A stretch of 64,000 nucleotides of DNA, taken from the NCBI GenBank assembly GCA_963971305.1, contig OZ020309.1, forward strand, positions 4,085,001-4,149,000. Direction: 5' to 3'. Below the pieces are notes generated by a model, which made no database searches, had not been told where the DNA came from, and worked only from the letters and a program-made list of their open reading frames with translations. A program made the translations under genes and the position numbers. The stretch is from Arcuatula senhousia. Lineage: Eukaryota > Mollusca > Bivalvia > Mytilida > Mytilidae. Shown here one piece after another: positions 26,601 to 38,129 of this stretch (position 1 is the stretch's first letter; every line of letters starts with the position of its first letter).

Positions 26601-29600
26601 TTTTGTTTCCAGGAAGATTTGAGGGTCCTGATTACGAATCTGTGGTCAAATTTTTTTTTGCGTTTTGAGATATGCCCCCCGCGGGCTTTTTTTTTATGAA
26701 ATGTTGTGCGCAGATAAACTACCAAGTTTTTCAACCGATCGAGCTGAAATTTTGCACAGTTGCTGAGCATAATGAGCTCTCGCGTTGTAGCTAAAAATAA
26801 AGTCTGTACCTGGCCCCGTTTTGAAGTTACGCCCCTTTCTGGCTTTTACTCAAAAATCGCTAATTTAGCCAAAAATTAACTTTTCCGTGCGGAAATTTTT
26901 GGTGCCCCCTCTCCGTCAAAATGTGCCCGACTGAAATCTGTCAAACATTCCAGCCGGGTCGCCTTATTTTTTTTTATACAAATTTTCTTTCTATTTTTTC
27001 GAAATTTCAAAAAACGTAACATGACCCCTCTTTGTACTTTTGTCAAATGCACCGGAAGTGCCAAAATGCTGTCAAAACTAGCTGATATCCTAGCCAAATG
27101 TATGCACTAAAAGTCCCCGTTTACAAAAATGTCCTCTGGTTAATGAGTTTTTCAAAATTAAAGTTTTCTGCAGTCCCGTAAAACACACAAATTCCTGACG
27201 AATTTCCTCCAAATTTCACTATTCAACGTTATTCCTGTTTCGAAAATTGAATGTTTTCACTAAATTCGTCCTTAACTATTTAAAATAATCCAAAATGAAC
27301 TAATTATGTCACTAGTTTTGCCTGTCATCAAATGTTGTAAACTATTGTCAAAAGATTCCCATAACAGGCACATTCTAATTATAAACTTGCTCATCCGTGA
27401 CGTTCATGTATTCTAACTGTATACGTTGAGAGAATGGAAAATCAATATAGGTCTGACCCCTGCAAAGTCTACCGCTGTACTGAGAAATCTAAAAACTAAG
27501 TCGTAAAGTCATTCAAAAATGACGTCAAAGCGCGAGACACCAAGGATACCCAGATCAACAAAGTGATGTCGCCACCTAGTTTTGAATGAATAAAATAAAA
27601 TCACTCGTCCCCGCTCGCCCCCCCCCCCCCCCCGTTTTCCATTGCGATTTACTGATTGTTGTTTGTTTAAAACAAGAAAACAAAAGAAATAAACAAAATG
27701 AAACAAAACAAATAAAACAAAACAAAACAAAAAAAAAACACACAAAAGAAAAAAACTTAAATGTCCCCGCCCCCATCTTTTCAGATACATGTATGGCAAT
27801 AACATACATGTATGAACTACCCCCCCCCCCTTTTTTGAAAAACCAGCAAAAACAAAACAAACAAACAAACAAATGCCAGCAATGAGGCTCTTAACGGGGG
27901 AAAATCAGCCGTTTAATTAAGGTCTTTCCCTTTCCAAAGGGAAGACCTTATTGTATTTCGTCGGCCTATTATTATTATTCTTTTTTTTTTTTCTTCCAGT
28001 CGGGTACAAAAAGTGCCTTGACCGATTTTCATGAAATTTTGCACACTTATTCAGCACTACCAGGAATAGACTAGGCTATGGACACGACGCTAAATTATTT
28101 GTAGTTTCGGCGCAATAGCGCAAAACGCTGTTTACCCTTGTTATCAGATCTCCTCCGACACGGTAATAGTTATCAAGATTCTGTTTAGTGGAAATGGTAG
28201 CTCACATCCTGGTGATGATTTATCATGCAAAAAGAATGCTATAATTTACTTTCTGGTTGCGCGCGTATGGCGCAAACTTGGCGCAAAATGTAAAAGTTGT
28301 CCGATTTTGATGAAATTTTGTTTCCAGGAAGATTTGAGGGTCCTGATTACGAATCTGTGGTCAAATTTTTTTTTGCGTTTTGAGATATGCCCCCCGCGGG
28401 CTTTTTTTTTATGAAATGTTGTGCGCAGATAAACTACCAAGTTTTTCAACCGATCGAGCTGAAATTTTGCACAGTTGCTGAGCATAATGAGCTCTCGCGT
28501 TGTAGCTAAAAATAAAGTCTGTACCTGGCCCCGTTTTGAAGTTACGCCCCTTTCTGGCTTTTACTCAAAAATCGCTAATTTAGCCAAAAATTAACTTTTC
28601 CGTGCGGAAATTTTTGGTGCCCCCTCTCCGTCAAAATGTGCCCGACTGAAATCTGTCAAACATTCCAGCCGGGTCGCCTTATTTTTTTTTATACAAATTT
28701 TCTTTCTATTTTTTCGAAATTTCAAAAAACGTAACATGACCCCTCTTTGTACTTTTGTCAAATGCACCGGAAGTGCCAAAATGCTGTCAAAACTAGCTGA
28801 TATCCTAGCCAAATGTATGCACTAAAAGTCCCCGTTTACAAAAATGTCCTCTGGTTAATGAGTTTTTCAAAATTAAAGTTTTCTGCAGTCCCGTAAAACA
28901 CACAAATTCCTGACGAATTTCCTCCAAATTTCACTATTCAACGTTATTCCTGTTTCGAAAATTGAATGTTTTCACTAAATTCGTCCTTAACTATTTAAAA
29001 TAATCCAAAATGAACTAATTATGTCACTAGTTTTGCCTGTCATCAAATGTTGTAAACTATTGTCAAAAGATTCCCATAACAGGCACATTCTAATTATAAA
29101 CTTGCTCATCCGTGACGTTCATGTATTCTAACTGTATACGTTGAGAGAATGGAAAATCAATATAGGTCTGACCCCTGCAAAGTCTACCGCTGTACTGAGA
29201 AATCTAAAAACTAAGTCGTAAAGTCATTCAAAAATGACGTCAAAGCGCGAGACACCAAGGATACCCAGATCAACAAAGTGATGTCGCCACCTAGTTTTGA
29301 ATGAATAAAATAAAATCACTCGTCCCCGCTCGCCCCCCCCCCCCCCCCGTTTTCCATTGCGATTTACTGATTGTTGTTTGTTTAAAACAAGAAAACAAAA
29401 GAAATAAACAAAATGAAACAAAACAAATAAAACAAAACAAAACAAAAAAAAAACACACAAAAGAAAAAAACTTAAATGTCCCCGCCCCCATCTTTTCAGA
29501 TACATGTATGGCAATAACATACATGTATGAACTACCCCCCCCCCCTTTTTTGAAAAACCAGCAAAAACAAAACAAACAAACAAACAAATGCCAGCAATGA

Positions 29601-32600
29601 GGCTCTTAACGGGGGAAAATCAGCCGTTTAATTAAGGTCTTTCCCTTTCCAAAGGGAAGACCTTATTGTATTTCGTCGGCCTATTATTATTATTCTTTTT
29701 TTTTTTTCTTCCAGTCGGGTACAAAAAGTGCCTTGACCGATTTTCATGAAATTTTGCACACTTATTCAGCACTACCAGGAATAGACTAGGCTATGGACAC
29801 GACGCTAAATTATTTGTAGTTTCGGCGCAATAGCGCAAAACGCTGTTTACCCTTGTTATCAGATCTCCTCCGACACGGTAATAGTTATCAAGATTCTGTT
29901 TAGTGGAAATGGTAGCTCACATCCTGGTGATGATTTATCATGCAAAAAGAATGCTATAATTTACTTTCTGGTTGCGCGCGTATGGCGCAAACTTGGCGCA
30001 AAATGTAAAAGTTGTCCGATTTTGATGAAATTTTGTTTCCAGGAAGATTTGAGGGTCCTGATTACGAATCTGTGGTCAAATTTTTTTTTGCGTTTTGAGA
30101 TATGCCCCCCGCGGGCTTTTTTTTTATGAAATGTTGTGCGCAGATAAACTACCAAGTTTTTCAACCGATCGAGCTGAAATTTTGCACAGTTGCTGAGCAT
30201 AATGAGCTCTCGCGTTGTAGCTAAAAATAAAGTCTGTACCTGGCCCCGTTTTGAAGTTACGCCCCTTTCTGGCTTTTACTCAAAAATCGCTAATTTAGCC
30301 AAAAATTAACTTTTCCGTGCGGAAATTTTTGGTGCCCCCTCTCCGTCAAAATGTGCCCGACTGAAATCTGTCAAACATTCCAGCCGGGTCGCCTTATTTT
30401 TTTTTATACAAATTTTCTTTCTATTTTTTCGAAATTTCAAAAAACGTAACATGACCCCTCTTTGTACTTTTGTCAAATGCACCGGAAGTGCCAAAATGCT
30501 GTCAAAACTAGCTGATATCCTAGCCAAATGTATGCACTAAAAGTCCCCGTTTACAAAAATGTCCTCTGGTTAATGAGTTTTTCAAAATTAAAGTTTTCTG
30601 CAGTCCCGTAAAACACACAAATTCCTGACGAATTTCCTCCAAATTTCACTATTCAACGTTATTCCTGTTTCGAAAATTGAATGTTTTCACTAAATTCGTC
30701 CTTAACTATTTAAAATAATCCAAAATGAACTAATTATGTCACTAGTTTTGCCTGTCATCAAATGTTGTAAACTATTGTCAAAAGATTCCCATAACAGGCA
30801 CATTCTAATTATAAACTTGCTCATCCGTGACGTTCATGTATTCTAACTGTATACGTTGAGAGAATGGAAAATCAATATAGGTCTGACCCCTGCAAAGTCT
30901 ACCGCTGTACTGAGAAATCTAAAAACTAAGTCGTAAAGTCATTCAAAAATGACGTCAAAGCGCGAGACACCAAGGATACCCAGATCAACAAAGTGATGTC
31001 GCCACCTAGTTTTGAATGAATAAAATAAAATCACTCGTCCCCGCTCGCCCCCCCCCCCCCCCCGTTTTCCATTGCGATTTACTGATTGTTGTTTGTTTAA
31101 AACAAGAAAACAAAAGAAATAAACAAAATGAAACAAAACAAATAAAACAAAACAAAACAAAAAAAAAACACACAAAAGAAAAAAACTTAAATGTCCCCGC
31201 CCCCATCTTTTCAGATACATGTATGGCAATAACATACATGTATGAACTACCCCCCCCCCCTTTTTTGAAAAACCAGCAAAAACAAAACAAACAAACAAAC
31301 AAATGCCAGCAATGAGGCTCTTAACGGGGGAAAATCAGCCGTTTAATTAAGGTCTTTCCCTTTCCAAAGGGAAGACCTTATTGTATTTCGTCGGCCTATT
31401 ATTATTATTCTTTTTTTTTTTTCTTCCAGTCGGGTACAAAAAGTGCCTTGACCGATTTTCATGAAATTTTGCACACTTATTCAGCACTACCAGGAATAGA
31501 CTAGGCTATGGACACGACGCTAAATTATTTGTAGTTTCGGCGCAATAGCGCAAAACGCTGTTTACCCTTGTTATCAGATCTCCTCCGACACGGTAATAGT
31601 TATCAAGATTCTGTTTAGTGGAAATGGTAGCTCACATCCTGGTGATGATTTATCATGCAAAAAGAATGCTATAATTTACTTTCTGGTTGCGCGCGTATGG
31701 CGCAAACTTGGCGCAAAATGTAAAAGTTGTCCGATTTTGATGAAATTTTGTTTCCAGGAAGATTTGAGGGTCCTGATTACGAATCTGTGGTCAAATTTTT
31801 TTTTGCGTTTTGAGATATGCCCCCCGCGGGCTTTTTTTTTATGAAATGTTGTGCGCAGATAAACTACCAAGTTTTTCAACCGATCGAGCTGAAATTTTGC
31901 ACAGTTGCTGAGCATAATGAGCTCTCGCGTTGTAGCTAAAAATAAAGTCTGTACCTGGCCCCGTTTTGAAGTTACGCCCCTTTCTGGCTTTTACTCAAAA
32001 ATCGCTAATTTAGCCAAAAATTAACTTTTCCGTGCGGAAATTTTTGGTGCCCCCTCTCCGTCAAAATGTGCCCGACTGAAATCTGTCAAACATTCCAGCC
32101 GGGTCGCCTTATTTTTTTTTATACAAATTTTCTTTCTATTTTTTCGAAATTTCAAAAAACGTAACATGACCCCTCTTTGTACTTTTGTCAAATGCACCGG
32201 AAGTGCCAAAATGCTGTCAAAACTAGCTGATATCCTAGCCAAATGTATGCACTAAAAGTCCCCGTTTACAAAAATGTCCTCTGGTTAATGAGTTTTTCAA
32301 AATTAAAGTTTTCTGCAGTCCCGTAAAACACACAAATTCCTGACGAATTTCCTCCAAATTTCACTATTCAACGTTATTCCTGTTTCGAAAATTGAATGTT
32401 TTCACTAAATTCGTCCTTAACTATTTAAAATAATCCAAAATGAACTAATTATGTCACTAGTTTTGCCTGTCATCAAATGTTGTAAACTATTGTCAAAAGA
32501 TTCCCATAACAGGCACATTCTAATTATAAACTTGCTCATCCGTGACGTTCATGTATTCTAACTGTATACGTTGAGAGAATGGAAAATCAATATAGGTCTG

Positions 32601-34018
32601 ACCCCTGCAAAGTCTACCGCTGTACTGAGAAATCTAAAAACTAAGTCGTAAAGTCATTCAAAAATGACGTCAAAGCGCGAGACACCAAGGATACCCAGAT
32701 CAACAAAGTGATGTCGCCACCTAGTTTTGAATGAATAAAATAAAATCACTCGTCCCCGCTCGCCCCCCCCCCCCCCCCCCGTTTTCCATTGCGATTTACT
32801 GATTGTTGTTTGTTTAAAACAAGAAAACAAAAGAAATAAACAAAATGAAACAAAACAAATAAAACAAAACAAAACAAAAAAAAAACACACAAAAGAAAAA
32901 AACTTAAATGTCCCCGCCCCCATCTTTTCAGATACATGTATGGCAATAACATACATGTATGAACTACCCCCCCCCTTTTTTGAAAAACCAGCAAAAACAA
33001 AACAAACAAACAAACAAATGCCAGCAATGAGGCTCTTAACGGGGGAAAATCAGCCGTTTAATTAAGGTCTTTCCCTTTCCAAAGGGAAGACCTTATTGTA
33101 TTTCGTCGGCCTATTATTAAGGTCTTTCCCTTTCCAAAGGGAAGACCTTATTGTATTTCGTCGGCCTATTATTATTATTATTCTTTTTTTTTTCTGCCGG
33201 TCGTGAGCAAAAAGTTTCTTGACCGATCTTAATGAAATTTGGCACACTTATTCAGCACTGCCAGGAATAGAAATGAGTATGCCTGTGAGCGCCAACCCCC
33301 TTTAGTTTCGGCGCAGTGGCGCAAAACGCTGTTTACCCTTGTGATCGGATCTCCTCAGAAACGGTAATAGTTATAAAGATTCTGTTTAGTGAAAATGGTA
33401 GCTTACATCCTGGTGATGATTTATCATGCAAAAAGAATGCTGTAATTTACTTCCTGGTTGCGCGCGTATGGCGCAAACTTGGCGCAAAATGTCAAAGTTG
33501 TCCGATTTTGATGAAATTTGGTTTCCAGGTAGATTTGAGGGTCCTGATTACGAATCTGTGGTCAATTTTTTTTTTTGCGTTTACCATTGCCAAAATGGCG
33601 GTCGTCAAATGGTTTTTTACTTATAACTCGAAAACCGTTAGAGATAGTATAGACAATATATGAACAAAAAATGATCGTCTTTAAAAGACCTACAATTTGA
33701 ATCCAAAAAGTGCATGATTCGGTTGAGCGGTTTCGAAATGGCGGCCGAAACAGGTTTTCGCGAAATAGGTTTTTTGCCAATAACTTGAAAACCGTAACAG
33801 ATAGTATAATAGACATGTGTATAAAAAATGACTGTCTTGACAAGACCTATCATTTTAGCCCAAGAAGTACATGTTACGGTTGACTGGTTTCAAAATGGCG
33901 GCCAAAAACATCACCCAATGTATTATTTTCTTGTATATAACATTTAAACGGTTACAGATAATATAGTAAATATATATATATTTAATATCAGTAATTAAAG
34001 AGCTTGACATTAAGACAA

Positions 34019-34038
34019 AGGTCAAAGGTCATAGGTCA
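34019..34038 (+). promoter_or_regulatory. Triple AGGTCA direct repeat in element B'
   Basis: Three AGGTCA hexamers with one-base spacers, as in element B. Confidence 0.42.
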
Positions 34039-34057
34039 ATCTACGGGAAAGACCTCT

Positions 34058-34078
34058 CATTTGTTCTTTGAACAAATG
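34058..34078 (+). other. 3' hairpin of element B'
   Basis: CATTTGTTC pairs with GAACAAATG around a TTT loop. Confidence 0.85.
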
Positions 34079-34938
34079 GCACTTTAATTATTATTATTAT
34101 TCTTTTTTTTTTTTCTTCCAGTCGGGTAGAAAAAGTGCCTTGACCGATTTTCATGAAATTTTGCACACTTACTCAGCACTACCAGGAATAGACTAGGCCA
34201 TGGACACGACGCTAAATTATTTGTACTTTCGGCGCAATAGCGCAAAACGCTGTTTACCCTTGTTATCAGGTGAGCTCAGAAACGGTAATAGTTATTAAGA
34301 TTCTGTTTAGTGAAAATGGTAGCTTACATCCTGGTGATGATTTATCATGCAAAAAGAATGCTGTAATTTACTTCCTGGTTGCGCGCGTATGGCGCAAACT
34401 TGGCGCAAAATGTCAAAGTTGTCCGATTTTGATGAAATTTGGTTTCCAGGTAGATTTGAGGGTCCTGATTACGAATCTGTGGTCAAAATTTTTTTTGCGT
34501 TTACCATTGCCACAATGGCGGTCGTCAAATGGTTTTTTACTTATAACTCGAAAACCGTTAGAGATAGTATAGGCAATATATGAACAAAAAATGTTTGTCT
34601 TGAAAAGACCTACAATTTGAGTCCAAGAAGTGCATGATTCGGTTGAGCGATTTCGAAATGGCGGCCGAAACAGGTTTTCGCGAAATAGGTTTTTTGCCAA
34701 TAACTTAAAAACCATCACAGATAGTATAATAGACATGTGTATAAAAAATGACCGTCTTGACAAGACCTATCATTTAAGCACAAGAAGTACATGTAATGGT
34801 TGACTGGTTTCAAAATGGCGGCCAAAAACATCATACAATGCATTATTTACTTGTATATAACATTTAAACGGTTACAGATAATATAGTAAATATATATATA
34901 TTTATTATCAGTAATTAAAGAGCTTGACTTTAAGACAA

Positions 34939-34958
34939 AGGTCAAAGGTCATAGGTCA
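34939..34958 (+). promoter_or_regulatory. Triple AGGTCA direct repeat in unit C
   Basis: The same three-hexamer, one-base-spacer arrangement is kept in this diverged copy. Confidence 0.42.
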
Positions 34959-34979
34959 ACTTTTTCGGGAAAGACCTCT

Positions 34980-35000
34980 CATTTGTTCTCTGAACAAATG
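34980..35000 (+). other. 3' hairpin of unit C
   Basis: CATTTGTTC pairs with GAACAAATG around a TCT loop, as in element A. Confidence 0.85.
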
Positions 35001-35010
35001 GCACTTTAAT

Positions 35011-35639
35011 TAAATTTATTTTCCAAACAGTAACACATATTTATGTAGAGATGTATGTATAATTATGCAATGAAAGATTGGGTTATACATGTTTTTTTAT
35101 TCGCCTCATGTATATGCAACAATTGGTTAAAAATATTTTATGGGAATAAAAATCACATTTGTAACAAATTTCGCTTTATTTGCATTATTGTGTTGTAATT
35201 TAACACGCATTGACCCTTTTTAGCATTTCTCACGTATTTTGTAACCTTTTCGCCCTGTGTTATCGCTGTATCGACATTTACAAGCGCTATATAAGATAAA
35301 TGAACTCATTTATCATGTTAACACATTCCATGTGATAATGATTGTTCTAAAAATTTTGACCTGTTTGAGCAAAAATGTGTGTAAATATTTTTTTTGTAAA
35401 TAAATTCATATTTCAAATGAAGTATTGATTTTGTAAAGAGGTTGTGGAACAAATCGTTCAATAATGAATTATGATGCCAACAAAATTAAACACCTAAAGA
35501 TATGAGGTGTTCCGTGCAATAGCATTTGTTTTTATATAAGAATGGCTACTGGGCTTATTAAAGACTTTTTTGATGACATATTGCTATTTTTGAAAATTTT
35601 GCCTTTTCAAAGTGTGCTATTTACCATTTCCATGTACGT
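35011..35639. other. AT-rich stretch between array and retroelement
   Basis: No gene, clear LTR or repeat is recognised. It lies where the 3' LTR of the minus-strand Pao element would be expected, so a decayed LTR is possible, but I cannot define its ends. Confidence 0.4.
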
Positions 35640-35659
35640 GAATCACCTTTTCATCTGCT

Positions 35660-35910
35660 CACGAGTTTATACGGTGTTAATGATAACAACATCTCCTACT
35701 TCAAGATTTCGTTTTTTGTTGATCCATTTTTGTCTCTTTTGTAACAAAGGGTTATACTCTAGTGTCCATCTCCGCCAGAATAAATCGGCCAAATACTGAA
35801 TCTGGCGCCAACGTCTCCTTACATAGCTATCATTCTGACAAAATCTTCCTGGTGGAAAGAATTCTCCAGGTCTTCACACATAAAAGTCGTTAGTCCTTCA
35901 TCATCTAGTC
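35660..35910 (-). pseudogene. pol: Pao integrase C-terminal remnant
   Basis: The minus strand encodes RRRWRQIQYLADLFWRRW followed by QKRQKW and LEVGDVVII. This is the conserved tail (DUF5641-like) that follows the Pao integrase core. It lies downstream of the stop that ends the RT/integrase frame at 35935, and a stop follows the VGDVV motif. Function is lost. Confidence 0.75.
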
Positions 35911-35934
35911 TGATTTCTGTTCTTTCATCACGGA

Positions 35935-36642
35935 TTATAAGACTTCTCTTACAGATCGAATGAGACGCTCCCAATCTCCTCCGAAATGAGAGGCTGCAGG
36001 TGGATTAAACTCCCATCTAACAGCTGATTTGTCCTTAAACGTTACTTTGAATCCGAAACTGTCGGTCTCCATATTCCATTGCACACCTAAAGCTCGCTCA
36101 ACAGGTAAATCATCTTCTAAATCCCAGTGCTGACTACCCTTTGCGCGATCATCTTCGGGAATAGATTGTATGACAGAAGGAACATTACTTATCCACTTAG
36201 TCATTTTGAATCCACCGTCCTTGCATAAAGATGAAATATATCGTATAGCCCTTATTGCTTGTTCTTCGCTTTCTACAGATGCAAGACAATTATCGACGTA
36301 CATACTGTCGGACATTAGTTTCAAGATTGAAGAATCATAATCACCAGCAAAATCATTTGTTATCTGTTTTATCGCAAAGTTACAACAGCTCGGCGAAGAT
36401 GTTGCCCCAAAAAGATGTACCGTCATCCGGTATTGCATGGGTTCTTTCTCAATATCGCCATTGGGCCACCAGAAGAATCGTAAGCAGTCTCTATCAGTTT
36501 TCGGAACCTGGACTTGGTGGAACATCGCTTCTATATCTCCAAGAATAGCAACGCGTTCTTCCCTAAATCTCAAAAGTACACCAAGTAAGTTGTTAACCAG
36601 ATTTGGGCCTTGAAGTAACTGAGAATTCAATGATACACCCAT
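35935..36642 (-). pseudogene. pol: Pao reverse transcriptase fused to integrase fragment by deletion
   Basis: The 235-residue frame carries RT signatures: [10 protein letters not shown] at 35-44 holds the first catalytic Asp (D36), and [11 protein letters not shown] lies at 76-86. The usual YVDD box reads YVDN at 115-118, a one-base change that removes a catalytic Asp. LGVQWN near the RT end follows. Straight after it, at about 36025, the frame runs into [11 protein letters not shown] and W-R-IRSVR, a motif from the integrase core. The RNase H region and most of integrase are therefore missing through an internal deletion that kept the frame. The frame stops at 35935. Pao membership is firm; activity is excluded. 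Confidence 0.9.
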
Positions 36643-36965
36643 ATATGTTGCAGAGCAGTCAAATACGACACATATTTTATCTTTCTGTTCATGATATACT
36701 CCGTGGTGAGGTAAGTACCATCCCTTCCATCGTTTCTGTCTAGATCTTCTAAAGGTGCAATTTCCATATATCCTTTATCCATAAGCTTCTTCATGAACTC
36801 CAAGTAATTGTTTCTAAATGTAGGATTCCTGACAAATTTATATTTCAGACCTTTTAATCGAAGTAATCATTGCGGCGCATTATAAGGAAGATTCAACTTC
36901 TGATCTCGAATAGGAAGACCTATTTCGTAATGTCCATTTTTGAAGTTTACAGACTCGTTCACTAA
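36643..36965 (-). pseudogene. pol: Pao protease-RT linker and RT N-terminal remnant
   Basis: The minus strand reads HYEIGLPIRDQ, KLNLPYNAP and, further on, [15 protein letters not shown], as in Pao elements just before the RT palm. In-frame stops lie near 36966 and 36872, and a frameshift follows before the RT frame starts at 36642. Confidence 0.75.
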
Positions 36966-37259
36966 TTATAAGAACTTCTTATCTTCGACTGAGTTTTCCT
37001 GCTTATCATCTACTATACGTTCTGGAAAGTCATAGTTCAAAAAATTTCTGTACAGTTGTTCGAGTTTGTTGTTCTCTTCATCATAAGCTTGAATAGACAT
37101 CAGTTGCGCACGATTTACCACTTGGTCTGATCCATCAAAGTTTCTCAGCATATTCCATATGATCCAGCCTAATCTAGTTCTAGTACCATGAGGAGATCCA
37201 CTTGGACCAGTAGCCGTCTCGAAAGGTATGTATGCATCAGGAACGTTGTTTCCTATCAT
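36966..37259 (-). pseudogene. pol: Pao pol segment with GNNVPDAY motif
   Basis: The frame contains IGNNVPDAY, GPSGSPHGTRTRLGWIIWN and later an acidic linker. These are hallmarks of the region between protease and RT in Pao polyproteins. It is offset by one frame from the preceding segment (37256-37477). Confidence 0.8.
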
Positions 37260-37589
37260 GAGTCCAATACTGCAGTCTGGTGAATGCCAAGTAACTTTAT
37301 ATAAATGACTTTATTTTGAAATTTCATCTTCTCTAGGGATATATTCTCTGAGACCGGCATCACATCTTTAGTGTAAACTTTTGGAAGATTGAAAACATCG
37401 TAAGCGTTATTCATTTCAAAGTTCATCACCTGTATTCCGTTAAAAGCATAAGAATTAATATTAAATTGTTCTCCCATTGTGTTGACTTTGATGTTCTTTC
37501 GTTTACCACTTCCACCTTAACAATGCATCAGCTTTTTAGTACAGAAGGAAATATTACTACCAGGGTCGAAAAACGCATTTGTGTCAATA
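37256..37589 (-). pseudogene. pol: Pao retropepsin-like protease remnant, 3' part
   Basis: FFDPGSNISFC, near 37510-37580, is the DUF1758-type aspartic protease active-site region (D-P-G-S in place of the usual D-x-G-S). A stop interrupts the frame near 37516, then NGIQVMNFEMNN and LPKVYTKDVMPVS continue. The 5' part of the domain lies beyond the inserted TIR element, at 39779 and above, in a compatible frame. Confidence 0.82.
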
Positions 37590-37619
37590 CAGTACCTGTA
37601 TGGTAAAAGCTTCCCTCTC

Positions 37620-37800
37620 TCCCCATTTACCATCACACCATTTACCATCCCCATACACCATATACTATTTCCATCCCCATACACCATGTACCATCCCCAT
37701 CCCCATCCCCATACACCATGTACCATTCGCGTCCCCATCCCCATACACGAATTACCATCCCCATCCCCATTTACCATTCTATATTCCCCATACCCATAAT
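37620..37800. repeat. Left subterminal minisatellite of TIR element 1
   Basis: Irregular 12-18 bp repeats built from CCATTTACCATCC and CCATACACCAT. The matching right block is at 39523-39746. Confidence 0.85.
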
Positions 37801-38129
37801 GCAATTGTTTATTATTATCGATAATACATGTATTAATTTGTTTAAAGGAACTTATTACGATATTTAATAGTTTAAATATCTATAAATGTTTTTTATTTAG
37901 TTTATATGTATAAATAACATACGGGTGACATAGAAATAATAACTATAATTTATTTTCATAACACAAAATTTACTATCGCATTTTAATATTTTCAATTTTT
38001 AATATTAATTGAAAATGTTTCATTTTAATAATAACTAAAGCTTAATGAAACCATGTTATTCAAAATCTAAGAAACATAATTATAATGTCTATAATAATAA
38101 TTATAAAATATTACGCAACTTTTTAGTAA

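Larger units (their letters stand above)
1..33063. repeat. Head-to-tail macrosatellite array, unit about 1,715 bp
   Basis: Unit heads (AAGGTC) lie at 1336, 3051, 4766, 6481, 8196, 9911, 11624, 14937, 16654, 19345, 21061, 22776, 24491, 26204, 27919, 29634, 31349 and 33064; bases 1-1335 are the end of an earlier unit. Unit length is 1,713-1,720 bp once nested elements are subtracted. Reading by eye, units differ almost only in the length of two C tracts, plus a few substitutions and one 2-bp deletion. Every junction reads TTTAATT then AAGGTC. No protein-like reading frame is seen: the short frames overlap on both strands and are driven by poly-C and AAAAC-rich sequence. The array is interrupted at 11682, 16709 and 33119 by related elements. 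It could have grown by unequal exchange or as a rolling-circle concatemer. Long-read assembly error could also alter the copy number. Confidence 0.97.
33119..34089 (+). mobile_element. Nested element B', near-identical copy of element B
   Basis: It matches 16709-17680 almost base for base; the main difference I see is T-tract length. It again sits in the (ATT)n tract 55 bp after a unit head (33064). The 3' flank differs from that of B, because here a chimaeric terminal unit follows instead of a normal array unit. Confidence 0.82.
34090..35010 (+). mobile_element. Chimaeric terminal unit C at the array edge
   Basis: The first part (to about 34268) follows the array unit, for example GTCGGGTAGAAAAAG, GACACGACGC and a TATCAGG ending. 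From about 34270 it switches to element-B-like sequence (AGAAACGGTAATAG onward) and runs to the full family tail: AGGTCA repeats, GGGAAAGACCT, 3' hairpin and GGCACTTTAATT. Together with the head at 33064 it forms one whole element split by B'. It is diverged from B, so it looks like an older copy and marks the true edge of the array. Confidence 0.75.

Noticed and set aside
37517..37824. Frames rich in Pro/His/Ser or Gly/Met over the CCATCCCCATTTACC block
   Set aside because: Pure minisatellite translation. Only the short Pao protease end on the minus strand is real coding ancestry.
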